Below, piece after piece: positions 30,675-40,025 of a stretch of DNA of 64,000 bases. How positions within the stretch are numbered: position 1 is the first letter of the stretch; each line of letters starts with the position of its first letter. A program made the position numbers and the translations under genes. The notes under the pieces were generated by a model. It was not told where the DNA came from and made no database searches. It was given only the letters and a program-made list of their open reading frames with translations. Origin of the DNA: JABFSS01 sp964497975 (lineage in GTDB: Bacteria > Patescibacteriota > Gracilibacteria > Peribacterales > Peribacteraceae); NCBI GenBank assembly GCA_964497975.1, contig CAZCFO010000001.1, positions 186,001 to 250,000 of the forward strand, given 5' to 3'.

Positions 30675-32801
30675 TTACATGAACAATGCCGCCAATGCGA
30701 GCGTGAGGGTCGAGAAGAGCTTGATGAGCACGTGGAGCGACGGGCCAGCCGTGTCCTTGAACGGGTCGCCGACGGTGTCGCCAGTGACGGCCGCCTGGTG
30801 GGCCGGGCTGCGCTTGCCGCCGTGTGCGCCCTGTTCGATGAACTTCTTGGCGTTGTCCCATGCGCCGCCCGCGTTGTTGAGGTAGGCGGCCATCAGCACG
30901 CCCACGATGGTGCCGATCATCAGCATTCCCGCGACGGCTTCGGCGCGGAACACCACGCCGATGAGGATCGGCGAGACGACGGCGACGATGCCGGGCAGGA
31001 TCATTTCCTTGAGGGCGGACTTCGTGGCGATATCGACCGCGGCCGCGTAGTCGGGCTCGCTCGTGCCGTCCATGATGCCCTTGTTCTCGCGGAACTGGCG
31101 GCGGACCTCCTCAACGATGACGCCGGCGGACTTGCCGACCGCGCGGATCGCCAGCGACGTGAAGAAGAAGACGATCATGGCGCCCAGAAAGCCTCCGATG
31201 AAGACGTTGACGTTCGCGAGGTTGACGACGGTGAGGTCTGCCTCTTCCATGTAGGCGGAGAAGAGCAGGAAAGCCGCGAGAGCCGCGGAGCCGACCGCGT
31301 AGCCCTTCGTGAGAGCCTTGGTCGTGTTGCCGGCGGAGTCGAGCTCATCGGTGACGACGCGCATTTCCTCCGGAGCCTTGCTCATTTCGACGATGCCTCC
31401 GGCGTTGTCCGTGATCGGGCCGAACATGTCCATGGAGAGGACGTATCCGACGACCGCGAGCATTCCCATGGTGGCGACGGCCGTGCCGTAGATGCCGCCG
31501 TTATCGATCATGCTCATTTCGCCGAACCAGTGCGAGAGGAAGAGCGCCAGACACACCGCGATGACCGTGAGGAAGGTGGATTCCATGCCGATGGCCGTGC
31601 CCGCGATGATGTTGGTCGCATGGCCGGTCTTGGAAGCGTCGGCGATCGCCTTCACCGGGCGGTTCTGCTTTCCGGTGTAGTAATCGGTGATGTACACGAA
31701 CGCCACGGACGTCAGGATGCCCGTGAGTCCGCAGAGGAAGAACCAGATGGCGCTGTTGTCCGTGGTGATGTCGAGAAGGCCTCCGCCCGTGTTGCTGAGC
31801 ATGTATTGTGCAGTGACATACATACACACCGTCGTGATCATCGCCGTCACCCAGAAGCCGCGGGTCATGGTCTTCATGGGGGCCTCGCCGGTCTTTCCTT
31901 TCACGGAGTAGACGCCGATGATGGAGGCGACGAGACCGAGCGCGCGGAAGACGAGCGGGAACAGGATGCCCTTCACGCCGAAGACCGGATAGAGAACTGC
32001 TCCGAGAACCATCGCTCCGATGTTTTCGGCGGAGATGGATTCGAAGAGGTCCGCGCCGCGTCCGGCGCAGTCGCCGACGTTATCGCCGACGAGGTCGGCC
32101 ACGACGGCCGGGTTGCGAGGGTCATCCTCGGGAATGCCTGCTTCGATCTTGCCCACGAGGTCCGCGCCGACGTCAGCAGCCTTCGTGTAGATGCCTCCGC
32201 CCAGCTGGGCGAACAGGGCGACGAACGATGCGCCAAAGCCGTAGCCGACGATGAGTCCGGGGATCATTTCCTCCGCCATGCCCATCCAGCGGTATCCCAG
32301 GTACAGGCCGCTGATGCCCAGAAGCGAGAGCGCCGTGATGACAATCGCACTGACGGTGCCGCCGCGCAGGGACATCTGGAGAGCCGCGTTCAGCCCGTTC
32401 TTGGAGGCCGCGGCGGTCTTGAGGTTGGCCTTGGTGGCGACGATCATGCTGACCACGCCCGAAAGCCCGGAGAAGAGCGAGCCCAAAAGGAAGGCGACGC
32501 CGATCTGGAATCCGAACGTCCAGCCGCTGGAAACGGCCACTCCTCCGTGGCTGCTACCCGTGGCTCCGGTCACGCCGTAGATGAAGATCATGCCGATGCC
32601 GACGACGAGCGACAGGATCGTGATCGTCTGGTACTGGCGGCGCACGAAGGCGCGGGCGCCCGTGGAGATGGCTGCTGCGACTTTCTGCATCGCATGCGTG
32701 CCGTCCGGGGCGGCTTTCACCTGGGCCCAGAACACGAGGCTATAAAGGAGGCCCGCGACGGCGACGGCCGGGGCGAACAATTCGAGGAGGGTGAAACCCA
32801 T
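30675..32801 (-). CDS. hppA: Membrane-bound proton-pumping pyrophosphatase, K+-independent type
   Basis: 708 residues with ~16 transmembrane helices. Hydrolyses pyrophosphate to pump H+. Substrate site motifs: ADVGADLVGKIEAGIPEDDP (209-228) with DNVGDCAGRGADLFE, and the C-terminal GDTVGDPFKDTAGPSLH. The K+-dependence signature at 491-500 reads GNTTKALTKG: Lys495 and Thr498 mark the K+-independent subclass, which are H+ pumps. It would save energy in a fermentative minimal cell. Single gene, own terminator; the 178-base divergent intergenic region holds a strong promoter only for the opposite gene. Confidence 0.95.
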   Translation of the reverse strand: MGFTLLELFAPAVAVAGLLYSLVFWAQVKAAPDGTHAMQKVAAAISTGARAFVRRQYQTITILSLVVGIGMIFIYGVTGATGSSHGGVAVSSGWTFGFQIGVAFLLGSLFSGLSGVVSMIVATKANLKTAAASKNGLNAALQMSLRGGTVSAIVITALSLLGISGLYLGYRWMGMAEEMIPGLIVGYGFGASFVALFAQLGGGIYTKAADVGADLVGKIEAGIPEDDPRNPAVVADLVGDNVGDCAGRGADLFESISAENIGAMVLGAVLYPVFGVKGILFPLVFRALGLVASIIGVYSVKGKTGEAPMKTMTRGFWVTAMITTVCMYVTAQYMLSNTGGGLLDITTDNSAIWFFLCGLTGILTSVAFVYITDYYTGKQNRPVKAIADASKTGHATNIIAGTAIGMESTFLTVIAVCLALFLSHWFGEMSMIDNGGIYGTAVATMGMLAVVGYVLSMDMFGPITDNAGGIVEMSKAPEEMRVVTDELDSAGNTTKALTKGYAVGSAALAAFLLFSAYMEEADLTVVNLANVNVFIGGFLGAMIVFFFTSLAIRAVGKSAGVIVEEVRRQFRENKGIMDGTSEPDYAAAVDIATKSALKEMILPGIVAVVSPILIGVVFRAEAVAGMLMIGTIVGVLMAAYLNNAGGAWDNAKKFIEQGAHGGKRSPAHQAAVTGDTVGDPFKDTAGPSLHVLIKLFSTLTLALAALFM

Positions 32802-32942
32802 AAAGGGAGAGGGAAGAAGGAATCAGATCGAAAGATCCGGGGTCTCGGGACGCCGGAAATCAGTGAAGAGGGTACGTTTTTAAGCGAGAAAGTCAAATGA
32901 TGGCTTCTACTGCGCATAGAGAGAGGGCTGCCCGCCTAAATA

Positions 32943-32971
32943 TTGACGAAAGATTTACGGGTACGTGTAAT
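32943..32971 (+). promoter_or_regulatory. Strong promoter of the 32980 gene
   Basis: TTGACG (32943-32948), 17 bases, TGTAAT (32966-32971), then 8 bases to the ATG. It is one of the few places where a near-consensus -35 accompanies the leaderless -10 arrangement. Confidence 0.7.
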
Positions 32972-32979
32972 GCACAATC

Positions 32980-34080
32980 ATGGTGAACGAACTCCGCGAA
33001 CCATCGGTTCTGCGCTACGACTCACCGGAGTACGAGAGGCACGGCGATAAAATCCGGCAATTGTATGACCTCTGCGGACCGGAGGATCTTGATATTTTCC
33101 CGTCCAAGGACAAGCGGCCGGAACTGTTCCGGACGGACGGCATCGTGTGCGAACGTCCGCCGATGGATCCATGCACGTCGATCGCGAAACAGTACTTCGG
33201 GCGCATGCGTGAGGCGATGATGCCGCCCGCGAACCCCTTGCATGAGAACGCGGAGCGGCGCCCGCGCATACTTGGGGCGCTGATCCGCACGCTGTCGCTT
33301 CACCTCACGATGGAGGCGGAAAAGAATGCATCCGCCAAAGACCTGCCGCCGGATCTGGATGAGCGCATCGAAGCGGAAGTGACTGCTTTTTTCGGATTCT
33401 GCGCGGATCCCGAGGATTGCCTGCTCGAGGTTTTCCCGCACTTGTTCAATGTCTCCTCGCTGAAAAAAGCGCTGCGGAATGAAATGTTCCTAGAAGAACG
33501 CCCCCGCATCAGGGAATTCTATGCACGCATCGCATCGGTCTTCCGGCACAACGACGGCCATCTGGGAGGCATCGCCGATGTTCTCGGACAGCAGCACAGA
33601 CAGGAGTTATTCGCGGGGTATCTCGCGAACGTCGGGGAAATGAATGAGGGTGCTTTGCGGCGGTATTTTGCAAACAATGTTCCGTACATGGCGGCGGCAC
33701 TGCTGCGATTGAGGCAGGACCAGAAGTACGGTGCGTTCATCGGGATATGCAAAAGCCTCGACCCCGTCACGATGATGAAGATCCCCCGACTGCTGGAGGA
33801 CTACATCCGGATCCTGATGGCCTCCCAAAAGGACGAAGAGCTGCTCAAAATTCTCTGTACGAAAGGACTGAATGCGAACTCCTTCACGACACGTCGGGAA
33901 CTCGTGCAAAAGGCGTGCGTGTACATTTGCGACAAAATTTTCCAGGAGGGGGCATTTCAGGCGGTCTGCAACGTGATCGAAAAGGCGCTGGGGGACAAGA
34001 GCCGGTGGTGGGACAATGCGGATCTGCGGGAACTCTACGAAGTGAGCCAGGAACAACTCACAAAGCCCGAAGAGGTATAA
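32980..34080 (+). CDS. Hypothetical helical protein upstream of uvrC
   Basis: 366 residues, almost entirely alpha-helical, no membrane segment or Cys motif (LGALIRTLSLHLTMEAEKN; FFGFCADPEDCLLEVFPHL; VPYMAAALLRLRQDQKYG). The repeated helix pairs suggest an armadillo/HEAT-like solenoid, but no family is recognised. The strong promoter at 32943 drives it. Its stop overlaps the TATAAT box of uvrC, 7 bases before uvrC, so both could also be read together. A role with UvrC is possible only by position. Confidence 0.65.
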   Translation: MVNELREPSVLRYDSPEYERHGDKIRQLYDLCGPEDLDIFPSKDKRPELFRTDGIVCERPPMDPCTSIAKQYFGRMREAMMPPANPLHENAERRPRILGALIRTLSLHLTMEAEKNASAKDLPPDLDERIEAEVTAFFGFCADPEDCLLEVFPHLFNVSSLKKALRNEMFLEERPRIREFYARIASVFRHNDGHLGGIADVLGQQHRQELFAGYLANVGEMNEGALRRYFANNVPYMAAALLRLRQDQKYGAFIGICKSLDPVTMMKIPRLLEDYIRILMASQKDEELLKILCTKGLNANSFTTRRELVQKACVYICDKIFQEGAFQAVCNVIEKALGDKSRWWDNADLRELYEVSQEQLTKPEEV

Positions 34081-34087
34081 TGGCGGC

Positions 34088-36454
34088 ATGGTAGGAAAAA
34101 ACGCTCCCGGCGACCGGCTCCAGGCTCTCCGCAAGCGCGTCGCCCAGGCGCCGACGGATCCGGGGATTTACAAATGGATCGATGAAGCGGGGCGCGTTCT
34201 GTACGTGGGCAAGGCGAAGAACCTCAAGAAGAGGATGCAGTCGTACGTGACGCCGGCGAAGAGATCGGACGGGCCGTGGAAGGAATCCTTCAAGCAGCAG
34301 ATCGCGGACTTCGACGTGATCGTCGTCACGTCGGAGCTGGAGGCGCTGATCCTGGAGACGAACCTGATCAAGCAGCTGCGGCCCAAGTACAACGTGCTGA
34401 TGAAGGACGACAAAAGCTACCTGTTCGTCCGCGTCTCGCTGCAGGACGAGTATCCGGTGGTGGAGACCGTGCGGCGCTTCGAGCAGGACGGCGGCAAATA
34501 CTTCGGGCCGTATCTCAACAGCTACGAGATCCGCCAGATTCTCGACATGCTGCATGAGGCCCTGCAGTACCGCGCGTGCAGGACGTCGATCGACATGATG
34601 AACCGGGGAAAGGTTCCCGAACGACCCTGCCTGGAATACCAGATAGGACGATGCAACGGCCTCTGTGCCGGAAAGTTATCCTCTGATGAATACCGGCAGC
34701 GCGTGGACCAGGTCATCTCGTTTTTGAAAGGCCAGAAGGAGAGCGTGAAAGGGATTCTGCTGGAACGCATGCACGCGGCGGCCAAGGACCGGAAGTTCGA
34801 GCTTGCCGCCAAGTTGCGCAATTACCTCGAGATCATCGATGGAAAGAAAAAAGAAGAGCCGCAGGTCGCGGCGGACGGATCGGGCGAAGACGGCGACATC
34901 GTCGGCGTGGCGATCCTCAGCAACCGCGCGCACGTAGTCGTCCTCCACAGGAGGAACGGACGCCTGATCGAGGAGTCGCACTTCGCGCTCTCGGGGCAGG
35001 CCGAATCGGTGGCATCGGTCATCGAGCAGTTCCTCCCGCAGTTTTACGACGACGGCCGGGAGATCCCGGATACGGTGATCATTCCCGAAGCCCCGCCGGA
35101 TGATGATGACGTGATAGTTGAACTCCTGTCCGAGAGACGTGCGGCCGGAGGCCCTGAGCGGAGCCGAAGGGTGAAGCTGGTCGTCCCGGCGCGCGGGAAG
35201 AAATCGAAACTGCTGCAGATGGCGGAGCGCAACGCGAGGGAGAAAGCCCGTCAGATGGAGCTGAAATGGGAAGCGGAGGAGCGGAACACCGCCTCCGCTC
35301 TTGAGACGCTGCAGGAGCTCCTGAAGCTCCCGGCACTGCCACGGCGGATCGAAGGCTACGACATCAGCCATCTGGGCGGCACGGAGACGGTCGGCAGCAT
35401 GGTGGTGATGAAGGACGCGAAATCCGCGAACGATCTGTACCGTTCGTTCACGATCCGGACCATGAAGGCCGGCGAAGTCGACGACTACAAGGCCATCAAG
35501 GAAGTCCTGACGCGGCGGCTGCGCCGGCTGACGGAGGACATTCCCGCGGAGGAGAAGAAGTGGAATGAAGGAGGCGTCACGTTCGGGAAAGCGCTGAAGA
35601 AGGAGCAGGCGGCTCTGGAGAAGATCCACGCCGATCATCCGTCGGAGCTGAGCGGCGTCGGCATCAGCTACAAGGATTATCTGGTGGCACGGCACGACGG
35701 CGAGATCGTGTCGTTCGGGCGGCTGGTCCGGCATCCCCAGGGCATCGTGGAACTGAAATCGATCTGGGTGAACGAAACGTTCCGTGGCGGCCAGCTGGGA
35801 CAGTTTATGGCGCGGAAGATCCTGCGCGGCGTGAAGAAAGGAAAAGTCTACGTGACCATCGCCCCCGAGCTCGAGCAGTACTACGCGCACATCGGATTCC
35901 GCTACGTGATCACGCCGCCGAAGGTCCTCACGGAAGCCGCAGCCGCCTTCGTCGCGGAACATCCGGAATCTTCCTGCGGTCTGGTCATGCTCTGGGAGGC
36001 GCATCAGAACAAACCGGACCCCTCGCTCACGGCCCGGCCGGACCTGATCGTGATCGACGGCGGAAAAGGACAGCTGAGCACGGCGGTGGAGGTGCTGAAA
36101 AAATTCCAGTCCGACATTCCCGTCATCGGGCTCGCGAAACGCGAAGAGGAGATCTTCGTGCCCGATTCCCCGGTGCCGATCCCCTTCCCGCCCGACTCGC
36201 CGGCGAAATTCCTGCTGATGCGCCTGCGCGACGAGGCGCACCGGTTCAGCAACCGCCACCGGGAAAACCGCCTCAAACACGCCGCGAAAGCCTCGGCGCT
36301 CGACCAGGTGCCGGGCATCGGCGAGGACACGAAGAAGGTTCTCCTGCAGACGTTCGGATCCTTAAGCGCGATGAAAGCCGCTCCGGATGCCGAACTCGGG
36401 GCCATTTTGAACAACACGCAGCTGGAGGCATTCCGACAATATCTCGGACGGTAA
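34088..36454 (+). CDS. uvrC: UvrC excinuclease with an inserted GNAT acetyltransferase domain
   Basis: 788 residues against about 600 normally. GIY-YIG nuclease at 20-105 (DPGIYKWIDEAGRVLYVGKA), Cys cluster CLEYQIGRCNGLC (181-193), UvrB-binding UVR motif near 205-250, RNase H-like nuclease starting at IEGYDISHLGG (Asp425), and tandem HhH at 736-785. The RNase H domain is split: between the LTRRLRRLTED region (~483) and PDLIVIDGGKGQLS (Asp657) lies a complete GNAT-like unit, 522-640, with VGISYKDYLVARHDGEIV, VELKSIWVNETFRGGQLGQF (acetyl-CoA loop, R-G-G-Q-L-G) and YYAHIGFRYV. A short REP-type repeat also encodes AGGPERSRR at 353-361. TATAAT is 6 bases before the ATG. Confidence 0.93.
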   Translation: MVGKNAPGDRLQALRKRVAQAPTDPGIYKWIDEAGRVLYVGKAKNLKKRMQSYVTPAKRSDGPWKESFKQQIADFDVIVVTSELEALILETNLIKQLRPKYNVLMKDDKSYLFVRVSLQDEYPVVETVRRFEQDGGKYFGPYLNSYEIRQILDMLHEALQYRACRTSIDMMNRGKVPERPCLEYQIGRCNGLCAGKLSSDEYRQRVDQVISFLKGQKESVKGILLERMHAAAKDRKFELAAKLRNYLEIIDGKKKEEPQVAADGSGEDGDIVGVAILSNRAHVVVLHRRNGRLIEESHFALSGQAESVASVIEQFLPQFYDDGREIPDTVIIPEAPPDDDDVIVELLSERRAAGGPERSRRVKLVVPARGKKSKLLQMAERNAREKARQMELKWEAEERNTASALETLQELLKLPALPRRIEGYDISHLGGTETVGSMVVMKDAKSANDLYRSFTIRTMKAGEVDDYKAIKEVLTRRLRRLTEDIPAEEKKWNEGGVTFGKALKKEQAALEKIHADHPSELSGVGISYKDYLVARHDGEIVSFGRLVRHPQGIVELKSIWVNETFRGGQLGQFMARKILRGVKKGKVYVTIAPELEQYYAHIGFRYVITPPKVLTEAAAAFVAEHPESSCGLVMLWEAHQNKPDPSLTARPDLIVIDGGKGQLSTAVEVLKKFQSDIPVIGLAKREEEIFVPDSPVPIPFPPDSPAKFLLMRLRDEAHRFSNRHRENRLKHAAKASALDQVPGIGEDTKKVLLQTFGSLSAMKAAPDAELGAILNNTQLEAFRQYLGR
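35150..35174. repeat. CCCTGAGCG...CGAAGGG palindrome inside uvrC
   Basis: CCCTGAGCGGAGCCGAAGGG (35152-35171), a small palindrome of a type widespread in bacterial intergenic DNA. Here it is read in frame. Related copies lie at 42078-42098 (inside a terminator) and 46327-46368, and a half copy is near 27870. Confidence 0.65.
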
Positions 36455-36533
36455 GCAAACGGGATTTCGAGCGTCTCCTATTTTGCGTACGGGCTTTTCG
36501 CCCTACACTATTCACCTCTTCCCATTCAGACCT

Positions 36534-36878
36534 ATGAAGAAATTCTCCCTCCTCCTTGGAACCCTCGGCGGCGCTCTCGCCGGCTACATCATGAGCAACG
36601 ACAAGCTCCGGAAAGAAATGGCGGAGGCGCCCAATGCCGAGGCGATGGCGAAGATGCTCGGCCAGCACCTGACGAAGGACGGAAAGAAGATCGCGAAGGA
36701 AGTGAAGACGTTCGTGGAGAGCGACGAAGTGCAGAAGAATATCGGCAAGGCGAAGACCTTCGCGTCCAAGAAGCTCGGCGTGGCGCAGAAGCAGCTGGAG
36801 AAGTACGCCAAGAAAGGCGTGAAGGAGGCCAAAAAGTACGCCAAGCAGGGCATGAAGGAAGTGAAGAACATGATGTGA
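36534..36878 (+). CDS. YtxH-like Lys-rich protein
   Basis: 114 residues from ATG 36534 (MKKFSLLLGTLGGALAGYIM). One short N-terminal hydrophobic helix with Gly spacing, then a long, highly basic amphipathic helix of KxxxxK repeats (KKLGVAQKQLEKYAKKGVK). This is the layout of YtxH/gas-vesicle-accessory-like small proteins. The molecular role is unknown; membrane-attached and possibly nucleic-acid or stress related. Longer frame from 36483 rejected because it lacks the hydrophobic start. Confidence 0.65.
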   Translation: MKKFSLLLGTLGGALAGYIMSNDKLRKEMAEAPNAEAMAKMLGQHLTKDGKKIAKEVKTFVESDEVQKNIGKAKTFASKKLGVAQKQLEKYAKKGVKEAKKYAKQGMKEVKNMM

Positions 36879-36890
36879 GCACCTTCTCCG

Positions 36891-37916
36891 TCAGACCGCG
36901 TTCGCGTACTCGGGCGTCGGAGGCTTGTCGGGGTACCACGTCGACCATGGCTGCAATCGCGCGTCGTACGTGCGCTCTTCCTCCGGAATGCCGAATTCGC
37001 GAGCGAGATGATCCAGCGCCTCCTTGTTCGTGGAACACACGTTGAAGATATCGGTGAGATCGGATTCCTTGATCTTGCCGTCCCGCAGCACCTTATCGCG
37101 CAGCCAATCCAATAGCTCCTGATAATATCCTCCGTAATTCATCAGGAGGATCCTCAGCTTGCGTTTCGTCCCGAGTTTATTGAGCTGCTTGAGCGTGAGG
37201 AGCTCGAAGAATTCGTCAAGCGTGCCGTATCCGCCAGGGAGAATCACCGCGGCCCGCCGCTGCGATTCGTCCTCCGCCATCGCGGCATCGACCAGGCAGA
37301 CTTTTCTCGGTCCGAAGTCGGGCATCTGCGCGACTTCCTCGGGCCTGAATACCTGCGACACCTCCTGCTCGAACGCGGACTCCGATTGGTTGAGGAGAAT
37401 TTTGATGCCTCCGATCGCACCCCCGGCTTCTTTCGCTCCGAGAATCGGGGCTTCCATGGCGCCGGGGCCCGCCCCGGACCACGATGTGACCTTGAGGAGC
37501 GCGGCTATTTCACGGCCCAGCTCCCTGCCTGCTTCATAGTCCGGGTCGCCGGGCTTTGATCGCGCGGATCCCAGATACAGCACACCTCTGCCCTGACGAT
37601 CGATGACATGATACCCGTGCAGCAGCTCCTGCTTCATCCGCTCCGCGCTCTGCCGCTGCAATTCCGCGCGCCGGGCCTCATCGGCGGCGGTGTCCGCGAT
37701 ATCGTTTTTGATTTTGTGCAGGAGACTCCAGCCCTTCCTGCGCGCCTGTCCCGTGAATGTCCGGATGGCGGGAACCACCTCCGTCTTGCAGAAGTCCGTC
37801 CCCGGCGGGCTCTGCTTCCACCGACCGAGCAACGCAAGCCCGGCTGTCTGGACATCAGCATCAGACTCTTCTGCGAGATGTCGATGAACGATCTCTTCGA
37901 TAGTCGACGGCTTCAT
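36891..37916 (-). CDS. LOG-family protein (nucleoside 5'-monophosphate phosphoribohydrolase-like) with N-terminal extension
   Basis: 341 residues. The Rossmann LOG domain occupies ~105-320: VLYLGSARSKPGDPDYE, TSWSGAGPGAMEAPILGAKE (the GGGP-like loop) and AAVILPGGYGTLDEFFELL, giving the family signature PGGxGTxxE at 227-235. Typical LOG proteins are ~190 residues; here ~100 helical, charged residues precede the domain. LOG enzymes release the base from nucleoside monophosphates. Convergent with the YtxH-like gene, 12 bases apart. Confidence 0.85.
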   Translation of the reverse strand: MKPSTIEEIVHRHLAEESDADVQTAGLALLGRWKQSPPGTDFCKTEVVPAIRTFTGQARRKGWSLLHKIKNDIADTAADEARRAELQRQSAERMKQELLHGYHVIDRQGRGVLYLGSARSKPGDPDYEAGRELGREIAALLKVTSWSGAGPGAMEAPILGAKEAGGAIGGIKILLNQSESAFEQEVSQVFRPEEVAQMPDFGPRKVCLVDAAMAEDESQRRAAVILPGGYGTLDEFFELLTLKQLNKLGTKRKLRILLMNYGGYYQELLDWLRDKVLRDGKIKESDLTDIFNVCSTNKEALDHLAREFGIPEEERTYDARLQPWSTWYPDKPPTPEYANAV

Positions 37917-38134
37917 AGACGACAGGGAAGCTGCAAACCGCAGAGCCTATTCATGAAGTCTAGAAGCATGAGGGAAATGAACAAGAAATTGGAGGCCGAT
38001 GCCGTCTTTTTCTCATCATGAAGGGTCTTTTCCATTCGACGATCAATCACTTGCCCCAAGGCCCGGCCGGGGTAGAATTCACGGCGGGCTCCTCAGGACG
38101 GAAACGCCTCCCTCAGGACTGCCCAGGTTTTCGT

Positions 38135-39781
38135 ATGGTTCCACCCAAGACCCGCCGGCCGAAAGATTCCCCGAAGTTCATCATCGTCACGGGAGGAGTG
38201 TGCAGCTCGCTCGGCAAGGGCATCGCCGTCAGCTCCATCGGCGCCATCATGAAGGCGTGCGGCTTCAAGGTGTTCGTGCAGAAGCTCGATCCGTATCTCA
38301 ACGTGGATCCGGGGACCATGAGCCCGTTCCAGCACGGCGAAGTGTTCGTGACCGATGACGGCGCGGAGACCGATCTGGATCTGGGTCACTACGAGCGGTT
38401 CATCGACGAGCCGATGAGCAAGCTCTCCACCGTGACGACGGGACAGATATACCAGGAGGTGATCGGGAAAGAGCGTCATGGGGAATTCCTCGGCAAGACG
38501 ATCCAGGTTGTCCCGCACATCACCAACGCCATCAAGCACCGCATGCTGGAGGCGGCGGAAAAGAGCGGCGCCGACATCATGCTGGTGGAGATCGGCGGAA
38601 CCGTGGGCGACATCGAAGGCGAGCCGTTCCTGGAGGCCGTCCGCCAGATGCGCTCGGACCTGGGGCTGTCCAGCCTCTTCCACGTGCATCTGACGCTGCT
38701 CCCCTACCTCGGCGCGAGCAAGGAACTGAAGACCAAGCCGACGCAGCTCTCCGTGCGCGAGCTTCGCCGCATCGGCCTGCATCCGGACATGATCCTGGCG
38801 CGCGCCGACGCGAAGATCCCCGACGAGCTGCTCGACAAGATCAGCCACTTCTGCGGCGTCGAGCGCCGCGCGGTGATCCCCGCCCCCACGGTGCAATCGA
38901 TCTACGACGTGCCGCTCAACTTCCAGAAGTACGGTATGGCCGAGATCGTCGCCGAAAAACTGGATCTGGGCGACGTGAAGCCGGACATGAAGGAGTGGGA
39001 GAAGGGAATGGTGCGTCACGCTGCCGCCAAGAAGAACGTCTCCATCGCGCTTGTGGGCAAGTACACCGGTCTGGATGACGCGTATCTGAGCCAGATCGAG
39101 GCGATCAAGACCGCCGCGGTCTTCGAGGGACGGCGCGCGGAGATCGTCTGGATCGATTCGGAGAAGCTGGAGAAGAAGGACGCGAACACCTGGTCGAAAC
39201 TGAAGGAATGCGAAGGCATCATCGTCAGCAGCGGCTTCGGCGGGCGCGGCATCGAAGGGAAGATCGCGGCCGCTCACTACGCGCGCACCACCAAGACGCC
39301 GTACCTGGGCCTCTGCCTCGGCTCGCAGATCATGACGATCGAATTCGCGCGCGCGACGCTGGGCGACCCGATGATCACGAGCGAGGAATTCGACGAGCAG
39401 GGAAAGCTGACGCGCGACCAGTACGTCGTGCACTTCCTGCCGGGACAGTACAAGGAGCGCAGCAAGGGCGGCACGCTCCGCCTGGGCGCGTATCCATGCA
39501 AACTGAAGCCGGGAACGAAGGCCGCGGCGGCGTACGGGACGAAGGAAATCTCGGAGCGGCACCGCCACCGGTACGAGTTCAACAACGATTTCCGGAAGAA
39601 ACTGGAAGAGAAGGGGCTCATCATTTCCGGCGACTCACCCAAGGGCGACCTGATGGAAATCGTGGAGCTGAAGGATCATCCGTTCATGGTCGGCAGCCAG
39701 TTCCATCCCGAGTTCAAGAGCAGACCGCACCGTCCGCATCCGCTGTTCGCGGCGTTCATGAAAGCAGTGGTGAAAAGTTAG
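38135..39781 (+). CDS. pyrG: CTP synthase
   Basis: 548 residues from ATG 38135 (MVPPKTRRPKDSPKFIIVTG). Synthetase domain: GGVCSSLGKGIAVSSIGAI, LDPYLNVDPGTMSPFQHGEV, VEIGGTVGDIEGEPFLEA. Glutamine amidotransferase domain: SSGFGGRGIEGKIAAAHYA, PYLGLCLGSQIM with the nucleophilic Cys, and FMVGSQFHPEFKSRPHRPHP with His-Glu. Normal length. A 39-residue upstream extension has no conserved residues and is rejected. Its UAG stop (39779-39781) is the first three bases of repeat copy B. Part of a scattered pyrimidine set with pyrD and pyrK. Confidence 0.96.
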   Translation: MVPPKTRRPKDSPKFIIVTGGVCSSLGKGIAVSSIGAIMKACGFKVFVQKLDPYLNVDPGTMSPFQHGEVFVTDDGAETDLDLGHYERFIDEPMSKLSTVTTGQIYQEVIGKERHGEFLGKTIQVVPHITNAIKHRMLEAAEKSGADIMLVEIGGTVGDIEGEPFLEAVRQMRSDLGLSSLFHVHLTLLPYLGASKELKTKPTQLSVRELRRIGLHPDMILARADAKIPDELLDKISHFCGVERRAVIPAPTVQSIYDVPLNFQKYGMAEIVAEKLDLGDVKPDMKEWEKGMVRHAAAKKNVSIALVGKYTGLDDAYLSQIEAIKTAAVFEGRRAEIVWIDSEKLEKKDANTWSKLKECEGIIVSSGFGGRGIEGKIAAAHYARTTKTPYLGLCLGSQIMTIEFARATLGDPMITSEEFDEQGKLTRDQYVVHFLPGQYKERSKGGTLRLGAYPCKLKPGTKAAAAYGTKEISERHRHRYEFNNDFRKKLEEKGLIISGDSPKGDLMEIVELKDHPFMVGSQFHPEFKSRPHRPHPLFAAFMKAVVKS

Positions 39782-39990
39782 TTCCTCGTACGCTCGTGGC
39801 TCCGCCACGAACTACTCGGAATGACAAACAAACTTTAACAAGGGGCGGCTCGATGGCCCCGCATCATGCGGGGCGACTCGGCTTGCCGAGTACTCCGCGC
39901 CGAGCGCGGAGTGCATCGAGCCGCCCATTTTTTTATACGCTATTGTCATTCCGAGTAGCTCGCTTCGGAGAAGCGAGCGTACGAGGAATC
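39779..39990. repeat. BIME-like element, copy B
   Basis: Starts TAGTTCCTCGTACG (TAG is the pyrG stop) and ends CGTACGAGGAATCA. Four hairpins in the same order as copy A, but with unrelated stems (for example CCCCGCATCATGCGGGG and CTCCGCGCCGAGCGCGGAG inside). The feet of the two inner hairpins deviate from CTAC/GTAG. Lies between two same-strand genes, pyrG and livG. Confidence 0.88.
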
Positions 39991-40025
39991 ATTCCCCATT
40001 TGGCAGTACACGCTATGCTATAGCT

